Source: Manihot esculenta | Lineage: Eukaryota > Streptophyta > Magnoliopsida > Malpighiales > Euphorbiaceae | Length of the DNA: 64,000 bases | Direction of reading: 5' to 3' | Assembly: GCF_001659605.2 (NCBI RefSeq) | Contig: NC_035163.2 | Location: forward strand, 29,600,158-29,664,157 | Shown here: positions 1-10,494 of the stretch, piece after piece | Layout: each line of letters begins with the position of its first letter | Numbering within the stretch: the stretch's first letter is position 1 | Made by a program: the position numbers and the translations under genes | The notes under the pieces: model-generated | The model's input: only the letters and a program-made list of their open reading frames with translations | What the model was told of the DNA's origin: nothing | Database searches by the model: none

Positions 1-2140
1 CTTTACCTAATTATATTATGCAGTCCTTCTATCTCCCTCGGGCAATTTCTGATGTTCTTGATAAGAAAACTCGTGATTTTATTTGGGGTGACTAAGTTGG
101 TAAAAGGTGTGTCCATGCAGTAAGTTGGGACATCGTTACATTGCCTATTGATCGCAGTGGCTTGGGTATTCGTAGTTGTCGGGAGATGAATACTTTTCTT
201 GCTAAACTGGATTGGCGTCTTCTTCATGATGACAACAGTCTCTGAAATTTCATTTTACGAGGTAAATATGGGGTGACTTGTTAGAGTGCAGATGCTTTCT
301 CTCCTAAGAACAATTTGTCGGTTATTTGGTGTAGCCTTGTTCACAATGCTCCATTGCTCCGAAAAGGTATTTCCTTTTCTGTTTATAATGGTGTGTCGAG
401 TAGTTTTTGGAATGATTGTTGGGTTGGTCATACTCCTTTGTTGTCCTTGGCTATTAATCGTGTTCTCGAGTCCTTCAAATCTCTCATTATTGTGCAGTTG
501 AGGTTTTCATGGGATTGGGCATGGGACTTGATACGATCTTACTTTCATGAGGATGCATGTCTTCTATTAGAATCCATTTCCATTGTTCAATATGTTAGAG
601 CTTGTGATGAGGTCTCCTAGTGGTTCACATCTTCAGGTACATTTTCAGTTAAGTCTGCATATGAGTTGATGGACAGGTTTGATAATTCGCCTAGGGATGC
701 TATATGGAAATTGCTTTGGAAGATCAAGGTGCCCCAATGGTGTTGAATGGTTTATTGGTTGTTGCACATGCAAAAATTATGATCAATGCTGAAAGATTTA
801 AACGTGGGTTTACTAATAACCCGACTTGTGCTATTTATGGCCATAGAGAGGAAATAATTCTTCATGTATTACGAGATTGACCTGCTGCCTGGCATATTTA
901 GAATCAGATTTGGGACACGAGTGTAACATCCTAAAACCTATAGTTAGGAATAGTGACATGACTAAGTATGAGTTAGGTTATTTCATTATTAGAGCAAGTG
1001 GCATTAGGGGAGGTGCTAGCTTACCCCGAGTTACTTAGGGGAGCTGCTAGCATAACTTTAAACTGCTAATAACTGAATCATAGAAAACTCAAATAAAGAA
1101 ACGGATATATTTAGAAATAAAGTAGACAGTGTGATTAGCGAGTCGGAAACGAATTACTTTTGGGAGGTGTTTATGGTTTTCTGACGTGCTTGCTTCAGGT
1201 GCTTGTTAAAATATCACATTTACTTTAATCACTTGATGAAATTTACTTGAACTACCTAATAACTTGATAAATACAGATAAAGGAAATTGATTAGCCTTAT
1301 ATATCTAAAAAGGTATAGTTTGTGACATTCCTTACACTGTCTACACTTTGATAGGGTAAGGAGTGTTACACCTAGCACATCTGAATTCTTTTTCGATTTG
1401 ACTATGGTTGATTGGCTACGCTATAGTGTTGGTTTTATATCTTCTTTATCAGTTGCTTATCAACCTCTTGAGATTTTATTTATTATAATATGATGGATTT
1501 GGAAATGGTGAAATGCTATGATTTTTCAACAAGCTCCTAATGGTCTACAACTTGATGTAAAATTACGTTCTTTAGTATATTCTCTACATTGTAATATGGA
1601 TGCTTGATCGCACCGATCCTTATCTTCTAGTAAACAAGGACATATTGTTATTTCTGTATTTTGTCAACCTCCTATGATGAGTAGGTTAAGCTTAATTATG
1701 ATAGGGCGAGTAAAGGGAATCATGGTCGTGGAAGTGCTGGTGGTGTGATTCGTAATCCTGCGAGAGGCTAGATTGTGGGCTATTATATTCGATTGGGTGT
1801 ATGCAGCATTGTGGCTGAGTTATAGGACCTTATCTATGGTTTATCTTGTGCATAGAAGTAAGGCTTTCGTCAGGGAGAAGTGAATGTAAATGTCAGTTGG
1901 TTTTAGATTTTATTATCTGAGAATGTGGTATTGAGTTATAGGTTGAAAGAGTTACTTTTGCAATATAAATCACTTCTATTTAGATCATGGCGTGTTTGAT
2001 TACTCCATTATTATAGAGGAGCAAATCGTGTAGCTGATTATCTTGCAAATTTTATAATCTCTACATATACGAGCTGTCATATTCTGAACTCCCACCAATG
2101 GAGATTTTTGATTTCTTACTCAATAAAAGAAGGAATAGGA
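1..2140 (+). mobile_element. Degenerate LINE (non-LTR retrotransposon) 3' part
   Basis: This is the 3' half of a plant L1-like LINE, read on the + strand in broken frames. From position 3 it gives the stretch after the reverse transcriptase (LPNYIMQSFYLPRAISDVLD, then DFIWGD), which in plant LINEs precedes the zf-RVT domain. That domain is seen around 630-900 (FSVKSAYELMD, then WKLLWKIKVPQW). A second block at about 1690-2140 reads as an RNase H domain (KLNYDRASKGNHGRGSAGGV and, near the end, RGANRVADYLAN). Many in-frame stops and frame changes show that it is dead. A 449-bp LTR-like insertion (922-1370) separates the two blocks. The 5' part lies outside the window or is lost. Confidence 0.85.
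922..1370. mobile_element. Probable solo LTR inserted in the LINE
   Basis: A 449-bp segment begins TGTAACATCC and ends GGAGTGTTACA, the TG...CA form with short inverted termini that many plant Ty3/Gypsy LTRs have. LINE coding similarity stops at its left edge and resumes after its right edge. The 5-bp flanks (acgag / cctag) match at only 3 of 5 positions, so a target-site duplication is not firmly shown. No internal retrotransposon genes are present, which fits a solo LTR left by recombination. Confidence 0.55.
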
Positions 2141-2197
2141 TGGTCTAAAGTAATGCCCTTAATTAGTTAATAATTTATAATTTCGTAAGATGTTCTC

Positions 2198-2200
<3 letters not shown>

Positions 2201-2232
<32 letters not shown>
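2201..2232. repeat. (TA)n microsatellite
   Basis: About 16 TA units, directly after the LINE remnant. Confidence 0.95.
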
Positions 2233-2235
<3 letters not shown>

Positions 2236-3034
2236 GCATTTTTAGAATTATTTGAAAATTAACTCAATTTTGACATATAAAAACTAATTTGCGCCCCATT
2301 TCAAAAAAAAAAAAAAAAAAACCTAATCTGCGAATGTGTTGTCACTATAAATATCATCGGAAAATAAAAACTTTGGATAAAAAATTTTAATTACAATTAT
2401 CTTTCAACTTTAATATACATAATGAAAATTTTTAAATTTTAATTACATATTTTTTGAAACTTTTATAAAATATTCATAACAATTACATATATAAATATAT
2501 GCACAGACATTATCTGAAATAGTATACCGATTACTGTTATGTTTTTCAAATCTTTATATTTTATTATATTTTTTGTAATTAGAGTTTGGATGGGCAAGAC
2601 TGGTGATGTACACTACAACAAGCTGAGGTTTTCTTTTAGTTTTTCATGTTTCTAATTTAATGGCGTAAAACTATACAGAACTCAACAAATACTTATTATT
2701 AGCCCCTAATTAATTATATCAACTCCCATTGAATTTGACATGCAAGAATAAGTTTGAATATGAATGTCACCCTGTTATTCTCATCAGCTCATCTCTATAA
2801 TCAACCTGTTATTTTCAAGTTTACTGCACCCGTTATTATCAATCAACTGTGATCCATTGACATTATAAGAAACCAGTGTTTGTTGATCACACCCAACTGC
2901 AGCACATTACTCTGATTGCAACGGCAACAAATTGACAAAACCGAGATATACAAGAGATTCACACATGAAAAAAGACTATTGAAATATAAGACCAAAAGTG
3001 TCAATACTAAAAGTTGTGGATTGAATCTGCCACA
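2233..3034. other. AT-rich intergenic, no gene seen
   Basis: AT-rich DNA with a poly-A tract near 2304-2322. No reading frame, RNA gene or clear transposon end was recognised. Confidence 0.6.
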
Positions 3035-3200
3035 TTCACCGCTTAATTAGTTGTTTTCTCCAATGTCGCATATTCACCACTTAATTAGTTGTTTTCTCCC
3101 AATGTCGACCACTTAAATAGTGGTCTTTTCCAATTCCCCACTTAAGTAGCGGTCTTTTCCAATTCTTTAACTGTAGTTGTCTTTTCCAATTCCTTTAACT
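3035..3200. repeat. Degenerate minisatellite of about 35-45 bp units
   Basis: About five diverged tandem copies share a core of the form cacttaattagttgttttct and tcttttccaattc, with variants cacttaaatagtggtctttt and cacttaagtagcggtctttt. The last copies are shortened to ttaactgtagttg units. There is no coding sense. It lies about 440 bp beyond the 3' end of LFR. Confidence 0.6.
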
Positions 3201-3639
3201 GTAGTTGGGTGTTCTTCCACATTAAATTCATAATTTTCAACTTCGTTCTATCTATTTCTTTTAATATTTAAGTTATTTAATATTTAAGTTCAGCAAATTA
3301 ATAAAAAAAAACATAAACATGTTGAAAATTATCAAAAGTTATTGAATATTAAAACTCAAGAAATTTTCCAAGTTTTTTCTTACCGAACTCGAACAATCTT
3401 CAGCGTAGGTTGAAAAAAGAAAATCCAAAAAAATCCAATTACACTTCCATCCAATAACTCTATTTTCTTTCACTCAATTGTGTAATCAGATCCTATCTAG
3501 GGACCATAACATAATCCAATAAATAATTTATTGAAACCTAAATGTCTCGTTAAATTTACAAGATCTGCAGCAGTAACGAAGTTTCAATACAACATTCTCG
3601 CAAGTCGGAGATGCGAGCCCTGGTAATTCAGGCTTTTAA

Positions 3640-6578
3640 TCACATGCCCCAAACACCGCGAGCTGCTGTAAATTTGTTGTTTGGTCTAGATGTCAGCTCA
3701 TACAAGATCCTTGCAAATGTATCAGAATATCTGCTTTCTGAGAAGAGAATATCTGCAAATGCATTCTCATAAGCAAGCAGCAACGCCCTGTTCTGTGGCT
3801 CAGAGACCAGGCTCTCCAGTATCATTGCCGCTTTCCTGCAAACTTCTGGTACTGGGTGTGGCGTCTTGATCACCTTCAAAAGCCGATCAACTGCCCTGAA
3901 TTTCATAAATTATACATCGAAAAATGTCATGTCACTCCATCAATAAACATTAACAATAAAATTCTATACTATGAAGTTTTTCCTTGAATAATCTGTAATT
4001 TCGGAAACAGAAAGGAATATTACCATCGCTCGCTAGCAAGCTTCAATCTGCAATCCATATTAACTTCTGCAAGGTTATATAGTGCACCCACAGCTGCAGC
4101 TTGTGCATCTAATGCCTGTATGCTCATAAGGTCTACCAAACGCTTATGTATCTGCATCATACATTTGAGACCTAATTACAATTTCATGCAAATTAGATAT
4201 ATGACCAGTCTATTTGAGTGATAACAACCTGTGGAACAAAGGGAAGAAGGAACGGTTCATTGTCAGGATTTATAATCATGCGCCCCAGTAATTCTGCAGC
4301 AGCACAATGCCAGGCTTTAACTGTAGAACCTAGCATCCCCATGATAGCTTGGACTGCACGTTTCTCTCTATTGAACAAAAGCAATTAGCAAACATATCAT
4401 CCATATGTCGTTATCAGAATTGAATTCTAAAAGCAAACAGAAAAAAGATTTCTCACGTTATTTTGATGTAAGATGGTTTTGCTGAACTGAAGATTCGAAG
4501 ATCAAGCAGTGGAGCCAAATTTACTATTGTCTCAAGGGCATTTGTAACAAGTTCCTCATCCTCTGTCAATATATTTTTAAAAAGCATTTAAGAAAAAAAG
4601 CAGGAAATATTAAATAACCCACATTGGTTTTTAATGAATTAATCTGAGTAAAAAATAAATAAGAAGGATTAACAACAATTCATCTCTGCTACCAGTTTAA
4701 TACCAATCCTCAACATATCTGGAGATGCAGTAATTAACAATATCCGACTGTTTCACTTTACAACCATTTCACATGTGACACATGTAAGAAAAAATGGGAG
4801 GATTTTACCATTTTCCCTTCAGAAAACCAGAAGTGTAAAATTCACTTGTATGTAACTATGAAACCAAAGACGTTAACTTTATAGTAGGGTTTGGAAAAAT
4901 ATGTCACACAACAGGAGGCACTCTTCCCAATTCGATATTATCTTGGCCTTAGCATACAAGCCTAAGGATTTTCCATGAGGCTTCTCCTGAGGCTTCTCCT
5001 GAGACTAAGCTTGTGTCAGACAAAGCCACTCCAAACCCACATAAGGAGAACTGAATACGTTGTAGGCCGGTGCACAACGTGAAAGCCTTTGTAAACATGG
5101 ATCCTCAGAAAATGACCCTATACAAAGATGACTGGAGGAAAAGGATCCATACAGCTAACCACAACCAACTTCGAAATTGAAGACTTGAGTCCGAAAATAA
5201 TATATAAATCAAATAAAATAATCACATCTCATCTAGTATAAAGCAACCACACATAAAACTATTATTTCCCTTATGTAAAGTTCTTACCAGTAATATGGTC
5301 TTCTATACATTGGAATACAGTTTCCAAGCAATGCCGATGTTGGGCCATAATGACTTCATTCTCTGGCATGAAGGAGAAATTGCGTATGATATTTGAAGCA
5401 GCCACTGCACACTGCTGCTTTTCTGCTCGGCCTTCCTCATCTAAGTTAAATAGTCCATCCTCATTAAACCACCACTCTGAAGGACGAGCTTTGGCTGCAT
5501 TCTTCTGCCATGAAGCTTCAGTTGCAGAGGAACCTGACCCCAATCTGCCACACAAACATTATCCTTATTCACTCTCCATTGTTGTCAAAGCCAAAAGTTT
5601 TGATGTTTTAGAAACAAGTATCTGTACGTACACAGAACGACTGAGATTGTTGGTTGATCCCAATGCCTCGTATCCATAGCCAAATCCTGTAACCAAAGAA
5701 TTGGCACCTAAAGTTCTAACCCTAGGTGTCTTGCTGAGCTCTACAGGAAGTGCTATATCACGCCAGTCATCTATCTGTTTCATTTTAACACGTTAATAAT
5801 TTCAATAATCCAATTTGCATAGTTTAATGACTTCTTAATTTTATCAAAACTGTATTGCAGAACATCCCATATGCCACATTTGCATAGTTTTTCCTTCATA
5901 TAAAAAGGTTGATTTCATTACCCAATTATGCAAATTTGACTCAAGGCACAACACCTATTATGCAATGAATACCAACACCCATATACTTCTGACGTTCTAT
6001 AATGCAAACTTCACCCTCTAGATACAGACATAATCCCTAAGACACACATAAATACGAATATTTCTCTCCTTTTTTTTGTCAAAAATATTTCTCTGACTAA
6101 GTTAAAAGAATTGAGGGATGAGATTGACATACAACTTGGAGAAGAGCATCAAGCAAGCCAGGGATTTTAGCCAGAGAATCCTTTCGCATGTCTTCCTTTT
6201 CTTTGAAAGAGAGCATTGTAAGAGTGTTCAAAGCCCATATCAATTCACTCTTCAACCCACTTTGAAGAGCCAAAACTATTCTCTTATTATTTTGATCTGA
6301 AAAATAGAAAGAAAAATCACAATGATTGTTAGCTAACACAGAAGTGGAACTCAAATGGCTGCTTAGGTTTTCTGTTATTTGATTAACCCACCTACAAAGG
6401 AGGTGTGAACTTGAAGCGATGGGCCAAGGAGATTGGACGGAGCCACGGTGTCCCCGCCGGAAGATGAAGAGGCGATATTGCTGCTTGTGCTGCCGAATGG
6501 GCGGCCACGCTTGGCCGCTGGTGCGGTAGCACCACCAGCTGAGCCACCAGCCTTGCTCTGGTCCCTCTTCTGCATCAC
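3640..6578 (-). CDS. LFR: ARM-repeat SWI/SNF-associated protein LFR (LEAF AND FLOWER RELATED)
   Basis: Eight coding exons on the - strand: 6578-6392, 6296-6133, 5774-5632, 5544-5288, 4562-4457, 4367-4229, 4151-4024 and 3895-3640. All borders are GT-AG and phases join without stops, giving 459 aa, close to the about 460 aa of Arabidopsis LFR. Visible markers are an N-terminal AAKRGRPFGSTSS (AT-hook/NLS-like, about residues 21-33), then NNKRIVLALQSGLKSE, DGLFNLDEEGRAEK, SFMPENEVIMAQHRHCLETV and a C-terminal end in ARGVWGM. The rest is helical armadillo-type repeats. The family is nuclear, and Arabidopsis LFR is a SWI/SNF chromatin-remodelling subunit needed for leaf and flower development. Two adjacent ATGs (MM) open the frame and the second matches the usual MQKR start. 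The intron after exon 4 (725 bp) is the longest. Confidence 0.93.
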
Positions 6579-6639
6579 AGTCTCGTCTTGCGGGTTGCCC
6601 GTCTGGCGTGGCTATTTGGCAATTACGGATCTATTTTAG

Positions 6640-6869
6640 GGATTGTGCGACCCGGGTCCGAGAAGACCGCATATTTAACTGGCCTGGGACTCTGGACTTT
6701 ATGCATGGTTTTTAGTGGTCGACCCGAACATGAATAATATGGATCCTACACCAAAAAGATTTTCTATTTTATTTTTTTATTTTATCATTTTTAACTTTGA
6801 AGGAAAATGTTTAAAAAAAACTTTGAAGGAATATAAAACTGTATGTTATAAATCTTATATAATTATATC

Positions 6870-6919
<50 letters not shown>

Positions 6920-7427
6920 CTTTTGATTATTTGAATGTCAGCATAAATAAATTTAATTTTCGTAAAATATTTATCAATATAAAATAAAATATATTGATTA
7001 AAAAAAGGTTTCTTTATAAAGAAAAATTTACAAAACATAATTTTTTTAATCATCGCAATGATTAATTATTGGCCTTTTATTATAAATTGTTAGATAAATT
7101 GGTGTTAATTATTATTATTATTATTATCATTAAAATATATTTATTTAACTCTAATACTTCCATTTATTTTAGTCCATTTAGTAGTTAATAATTAAGAAAA
7201 AATAGAAAATACCCTCATTAAATTAAGCAATCTTATAAATAATAATTAAATTAGTTATAATATTTATTATTATATAATAAAAATTATACATTTGAATAAA
7301 AAATAATTATATTTTAAATTTTATTTTTAATTATTATATATATAATATAATAAATTAATAATTATATATATATTTTATTAATATATATTATTATTATTAG
7401 TAATTTTATATGACCATTTAAAAAAAA
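6640..7427. other. LFR upstream region, then AT-rich DNA with (TA)n
   Basis: The first about 100 bp form the GC-richer LFR leader and promoter side. Beyond them the DNA is very AT-rich, with a (TA) run at 6877-6917 and (TTA) runs near 7110. No gene was recognised; short frames here are made of low-complexity IYIYIY. Confidence 0.7.
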
Positions 7428-8330
7428 AACTTTCGACGCAAGTTTTTATCAGTAGGTTTTTTTGTGACTTGATACTCTCGCCTTTTCATCTTTCTCAAAC
7501 CTAATTTCTTCTTTTCCCTTCCCATGAAAGATGATATGCGTTAATTAACTATCGATAAAAAAGAAATATTGTTGTCCCTATTAAGAGTTCCAGAGATATT
7601 CTGATCGTTATTTATAATTTCTGTATGGTGGAGATATTTTTCACATACAATCCAATTAATTTTCAGAATATACAAATCTCTTTTACAGATTTATGACGGT
7701 AATCATTGGACAGTTATTGTATTGAAAGATTTAATTTCTCTTACAGGCTGAATATTATATTTTTGATGAAAATAAAAACTCTTAGTTCTCATATGAAATT
7801 TTTTCATAATTTTTTATATTTTGATGGTTGGGAGGAGGTTTTCTATTAATGTGGTAAACTCTTAGTTCCCATATGAAATTTTTTCGTAATTTTTTATATT
7901 TTGATGGTTGGGAGGAGGTTTTTCATTAATGTGGTAGATTCATAGGTCTGTTGCTATAGTTGGCTTTTTTTTTAAATTTTATTGATTCGATTGTTTCGTA
8001 AGGTAATATTCAATGGAGATTTACTAATTATTATGGATTTCCAGAATTGCAACGACGATATCAGTCTTGAAATCTTATTCGAATTTTATCTCGTAGCAGC
8101 TCTTTTCTGTGGTTTTATTTGGAAAACGTTAATGATTTATATTCGAAAGATGAGAAAGGAAGAGAAGTCTATTTGCTAAATTATCTTATACAATAGTTTA
8201 GACCGTTATTTGATGTGTATTTTTATCAAATTATTTTATGCAAAAATTTGATTTTAAATAATTATAAATTTTAATTACACTTTAGAACTGATATTTCTAT
8301 TAGATAAATTTATCATAATGTTATTTTATC
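7428..8330 (+). mobile_element. Internally deleted LINE-derived element, copy A (endonuclease remnant)
   Basis: This shares most of its length with 36045-36885 on the other strand. Read on +, an ORF1-like opening (about 7525-7720) runs almost directly into a degraded endonuclease/exonuclease/phosphatase domain. Across frames the domain gives an opening ETKT-like motif, then SISEVFIDSV-like text, YGFPELQ, a long LEILFEFY stretch and a degraded GDFN site near 8115-8135. Stops and frameshifts are frequent. The middle of ORF1 and the whole reverse transcriptase are missing. It carries an 80-bp tandem duplication (7776-7935) that copy B lacks. Confidence 0.65.
7776..7935. repeat. 80-bp tandem duplication inside LINE copy A
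   Basis: Unit 1 is 7776-7855 and unit 2 is 7856-7935. Both start aaactcttagtt and end gtggt, differing at a few bases (e.g. catatgaaattttttcataa / catatgaaattttttcgtaa). It duplicates the start of the endonuclease domain, so this copy is non-functional. Confidence 0.9.
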
Positions 8331-8696
8331 TGTTCATACTTTAGTTATTTCTTAGAATTTATTTTTACCGTTCCTGGTGGTATTAAGATATCACTGCTAT
8401 TCTAATCGTTAGATATTTTAGCTCGAAAAACTATAAAAAAAGTAATTTTATATGAAAATACTAATCATTAAATATAATTTAATATATGGGTTAGTATGAG
8501 TTATCAATTATCAATAATCCCTTATCAGTGTTGATTAGGCAGCCAAATTAGGGCAAGTCCGTTCCTTGAAATTAAAATGCTATAAAAATGTTAAAAAGTG
8601 TTAATATATTCAGTTTTTTGCTGTTCTAGTCGGTTTGTCGTCAGTTGGAATTTAGCTCGCCTGATCATCCCTGCATTTGAATTTGGTGGAGAGAGA

Positions 8697-8789
8697 ATGA
8701 ATGCCTTCAAGCAGAGAGCTCACCATATTACTACATCCTCACAAAAGCTTAAAACATCTCAAGCAAATTCACTCTTTCCTCATCACTAG
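8697..8789 (+). other. Upstream ATG overlapping the PPR start, out of frame
   Basis: An ATG four bases before the PPR start codon (ATGAATG) opens a 30-codon frame that ends at 8787-8789 inside the PPR coding region. The upstream ATG has A at -3, while the PPR ATG has T at -3, so the upstream start has the better scanning context. It would act only if the transcript begins upstream of 8697. Confidence 0.5.
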
Positions 8790-10494
8790 TGGTCTCTCAC
8801 GGGACACCTTCTTCCTTACCAAACTTTTCCATTCCCTAACTCTCGATCATGGCTGCCATCTCGCCTACGCATCGCTCCTCTTCCAGCACATGGAAACAAC
8901 CAGCATTTACCTTTGGAATACCGTTATCGGAGACTTCTCTGTCAGTGCCCAACCCCTCATGTCTATTGTTTTCTATACGAGAATGCGCCGAAATGATGTC
9001 CACCCCGATAACCGCACATTTCCTTTGCTGCTCAAGTCGTTTTCACAATTGAAAAACGAAAATCCATTTCCTATTTACGCTCATATTGTCAAGTTCGGAC
9101 TGGAATTTAACAATTTCGTTAGAAATTCACTTATCACTGCTTTTGTTAATTGTGGGAATACTGTTTTTGCACGCCAAGTGTTTGATGAGAGTGCACACAA
9201 GGACGTTGTTACTTGGACTGCAATGATTGATGGGTATGCTAGAAATGGTTTTCCTATCGAAGGATTAAAATGTTTCAAGCAGATGATATCATCGGGTGTG
9301 AAGGTTGATGAGGTGACTGTTGTAAGTGCTCTTAGTGCAGCCGGGATGACTGGTAATATTTTGTTTGGAAGATGTGTTCATGGGTTCTATATACAACCAG
9401 GAAGAGTGAAATGGGATGTTTACGTTGGTTGTGTTCTCGTGGATATGTACTCAAAATGTGGTTATAGCGATGACGCCCGTAGAGTTTTTGATGAAATGCC
9501 AATTAAAAATGTTGTTTCTTGGAGTGCGTTGATAGCAGGTTATGTCCAAGGTAATAGGTTCAAAGATGCGCTACTTCTCTTTCAGGACATGCTGATAGCG
9601 GATGTCAGGCCTAACCAAACTACTTTAACCAGTGTTCTCACGGCCTCCGCCCAACTGGGCGCATTGGACCAAGGTAGGTGGGTGCATGAATATATAAATA
9701 GGAATGCATTAGATATGAACTCAATTACTGTGACAGCCTTAATAGATATGTATGCAAAGTGCGGCTGTGTTTGTGAGGCTATGCTGGTTTTCGAGAATTT
9801 TCCTAAGAAGAATGTCTACTCTTGGACTGCCATGATTAATGGATTGGCAATGCATGGGGATGCTTTGGGTGCCTTGAAGCTGTTCCTCCAAATGTTAAGT
9901 AGTGGGGTGCAACCAAATGGAGTCACCTTCATTAGTGTTCTCAGTGCCTGCGCTCATGGATGTCTTGTAAATGAGGGATGTAACTTGTTTGAGCTGATGA
10001 AGCACAAATATCACATGGAACCGAACATTGATCACTATGGTTGCATGATTGATATACTAGGTCGGGCAGGGTACTTGGAGGAAGCAAGAAAGTTGATTAA
10101 AGAGATGCCTATGGAGCCTACTCCTGGTGTATGGGGAACTCTTTTTGGTGCCTGTATGATTCACAAGGCCTTTGATCTAGGGGAATACATAGGCAGCCTT
10201 TTAATCAGGCTTCAGCCAAATCATAGTGGTCGGTACGCCCTTCTGGCAAACATGTACTCAGCAAATGATAGATGGGATGATGCTGCATTTGTGAGGAAGA
10301 TTATGAAAGGGAAAGGCGTTGAGAAGAGGCCAGGATTTAGCTGGATAGAAGTGAACGGTTCAATTCATGAATTCATTGCTTTTGATGGATCTCATTCTGA
10401 AATCACTAGTTTATATGAGATGTTAGACAATATCTTGCTTCAGTTGAAGCTTGCTGATTATCTTCCAGAGACCATCCTTTTTGATGGGGATTAA
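8701..10494 (+). CDS. Intronless E-subclass pentatricopeptide repeat protein
   Basis: A single-exon frame of 597 aa. PLS-type PPR triplets run from about residue 60 to 500, with hallmark phrases such as DVVTWTAMIDGYARNG, NVVSWSALIAGYVQGN, VLVDMYSKCG, ALIDMYAKCG and YGCMIDILGRAGYLEEA. After the last repeats comes an E/E+ extension (WGTLFGACMIHKAFDLGE, then RPGFSWIEVNGSIHEF), but no DYW deaminase domain. E-type PLS proteins normally sit in plastids or mitochondria and guide C-to-U RNA editing by recruiting a separate deaminase. The N-terminus is short and serine/leucine-rich, so targeting is plausible but not clear. Length and motifs recall Arabidopsis At1g50270 (from memory). No intron or frameshift is seen. 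Confidence 0.92.
   Translation: MPSSRELTILLHPHKSLKHLKQIHSFLITSGLSRDTFFLTKLFHSLTLDHGCHLAYASLLFQHMETTSIYLWNTVIGDFSVSAQPLMSIVFYTRMRRNDVHPDNRTFPLLLKSFSQLKNENPFPIYAHIVKFGLEFNNFVRNSLITAFVNCGNTVFARQVFDESAHKDVVTWTAMIDGYARNGFPIEGLKCFKQMISSGVKVDEVTVVSALSAAGMTGNILFGRCVHGFYIQPGRVKWDVYVGCVLVDMYSKCGYSDDARRVFDEMPIKNVVSWSALIAGYVQGNRFKDALLLFQDMLIADVRPNQTTLTSVLTASAQLGALDQGRWVHEYINRNALDMNSITVTALIDMYAKCGCVCEAMLVFENFPKKNVYSWTAMINGLAMHGDALGALKLFLQMLSSGVQPNGVTFISVLSACAHGCLVNEGCNLFELMKHKYHMEPNIDHYGCMIDILGRAGYLEEARKLIKEMPMEPTPGVWGTLFGACMIHKAFDLGEYIGSLLIRLQPNHSGRYALLANMYSANDRWDDAAFVRKIMKGKGVEKRPGFSWIEVNGSIHEFIAFDGSHSEITSLYEMLDNILLQLKLADYLPETILFDGD

Noticed and set aside
6715..6987. 90-aa frame with repeated IYIY
   Set aside because: Made by the (TA)n microsatellite.
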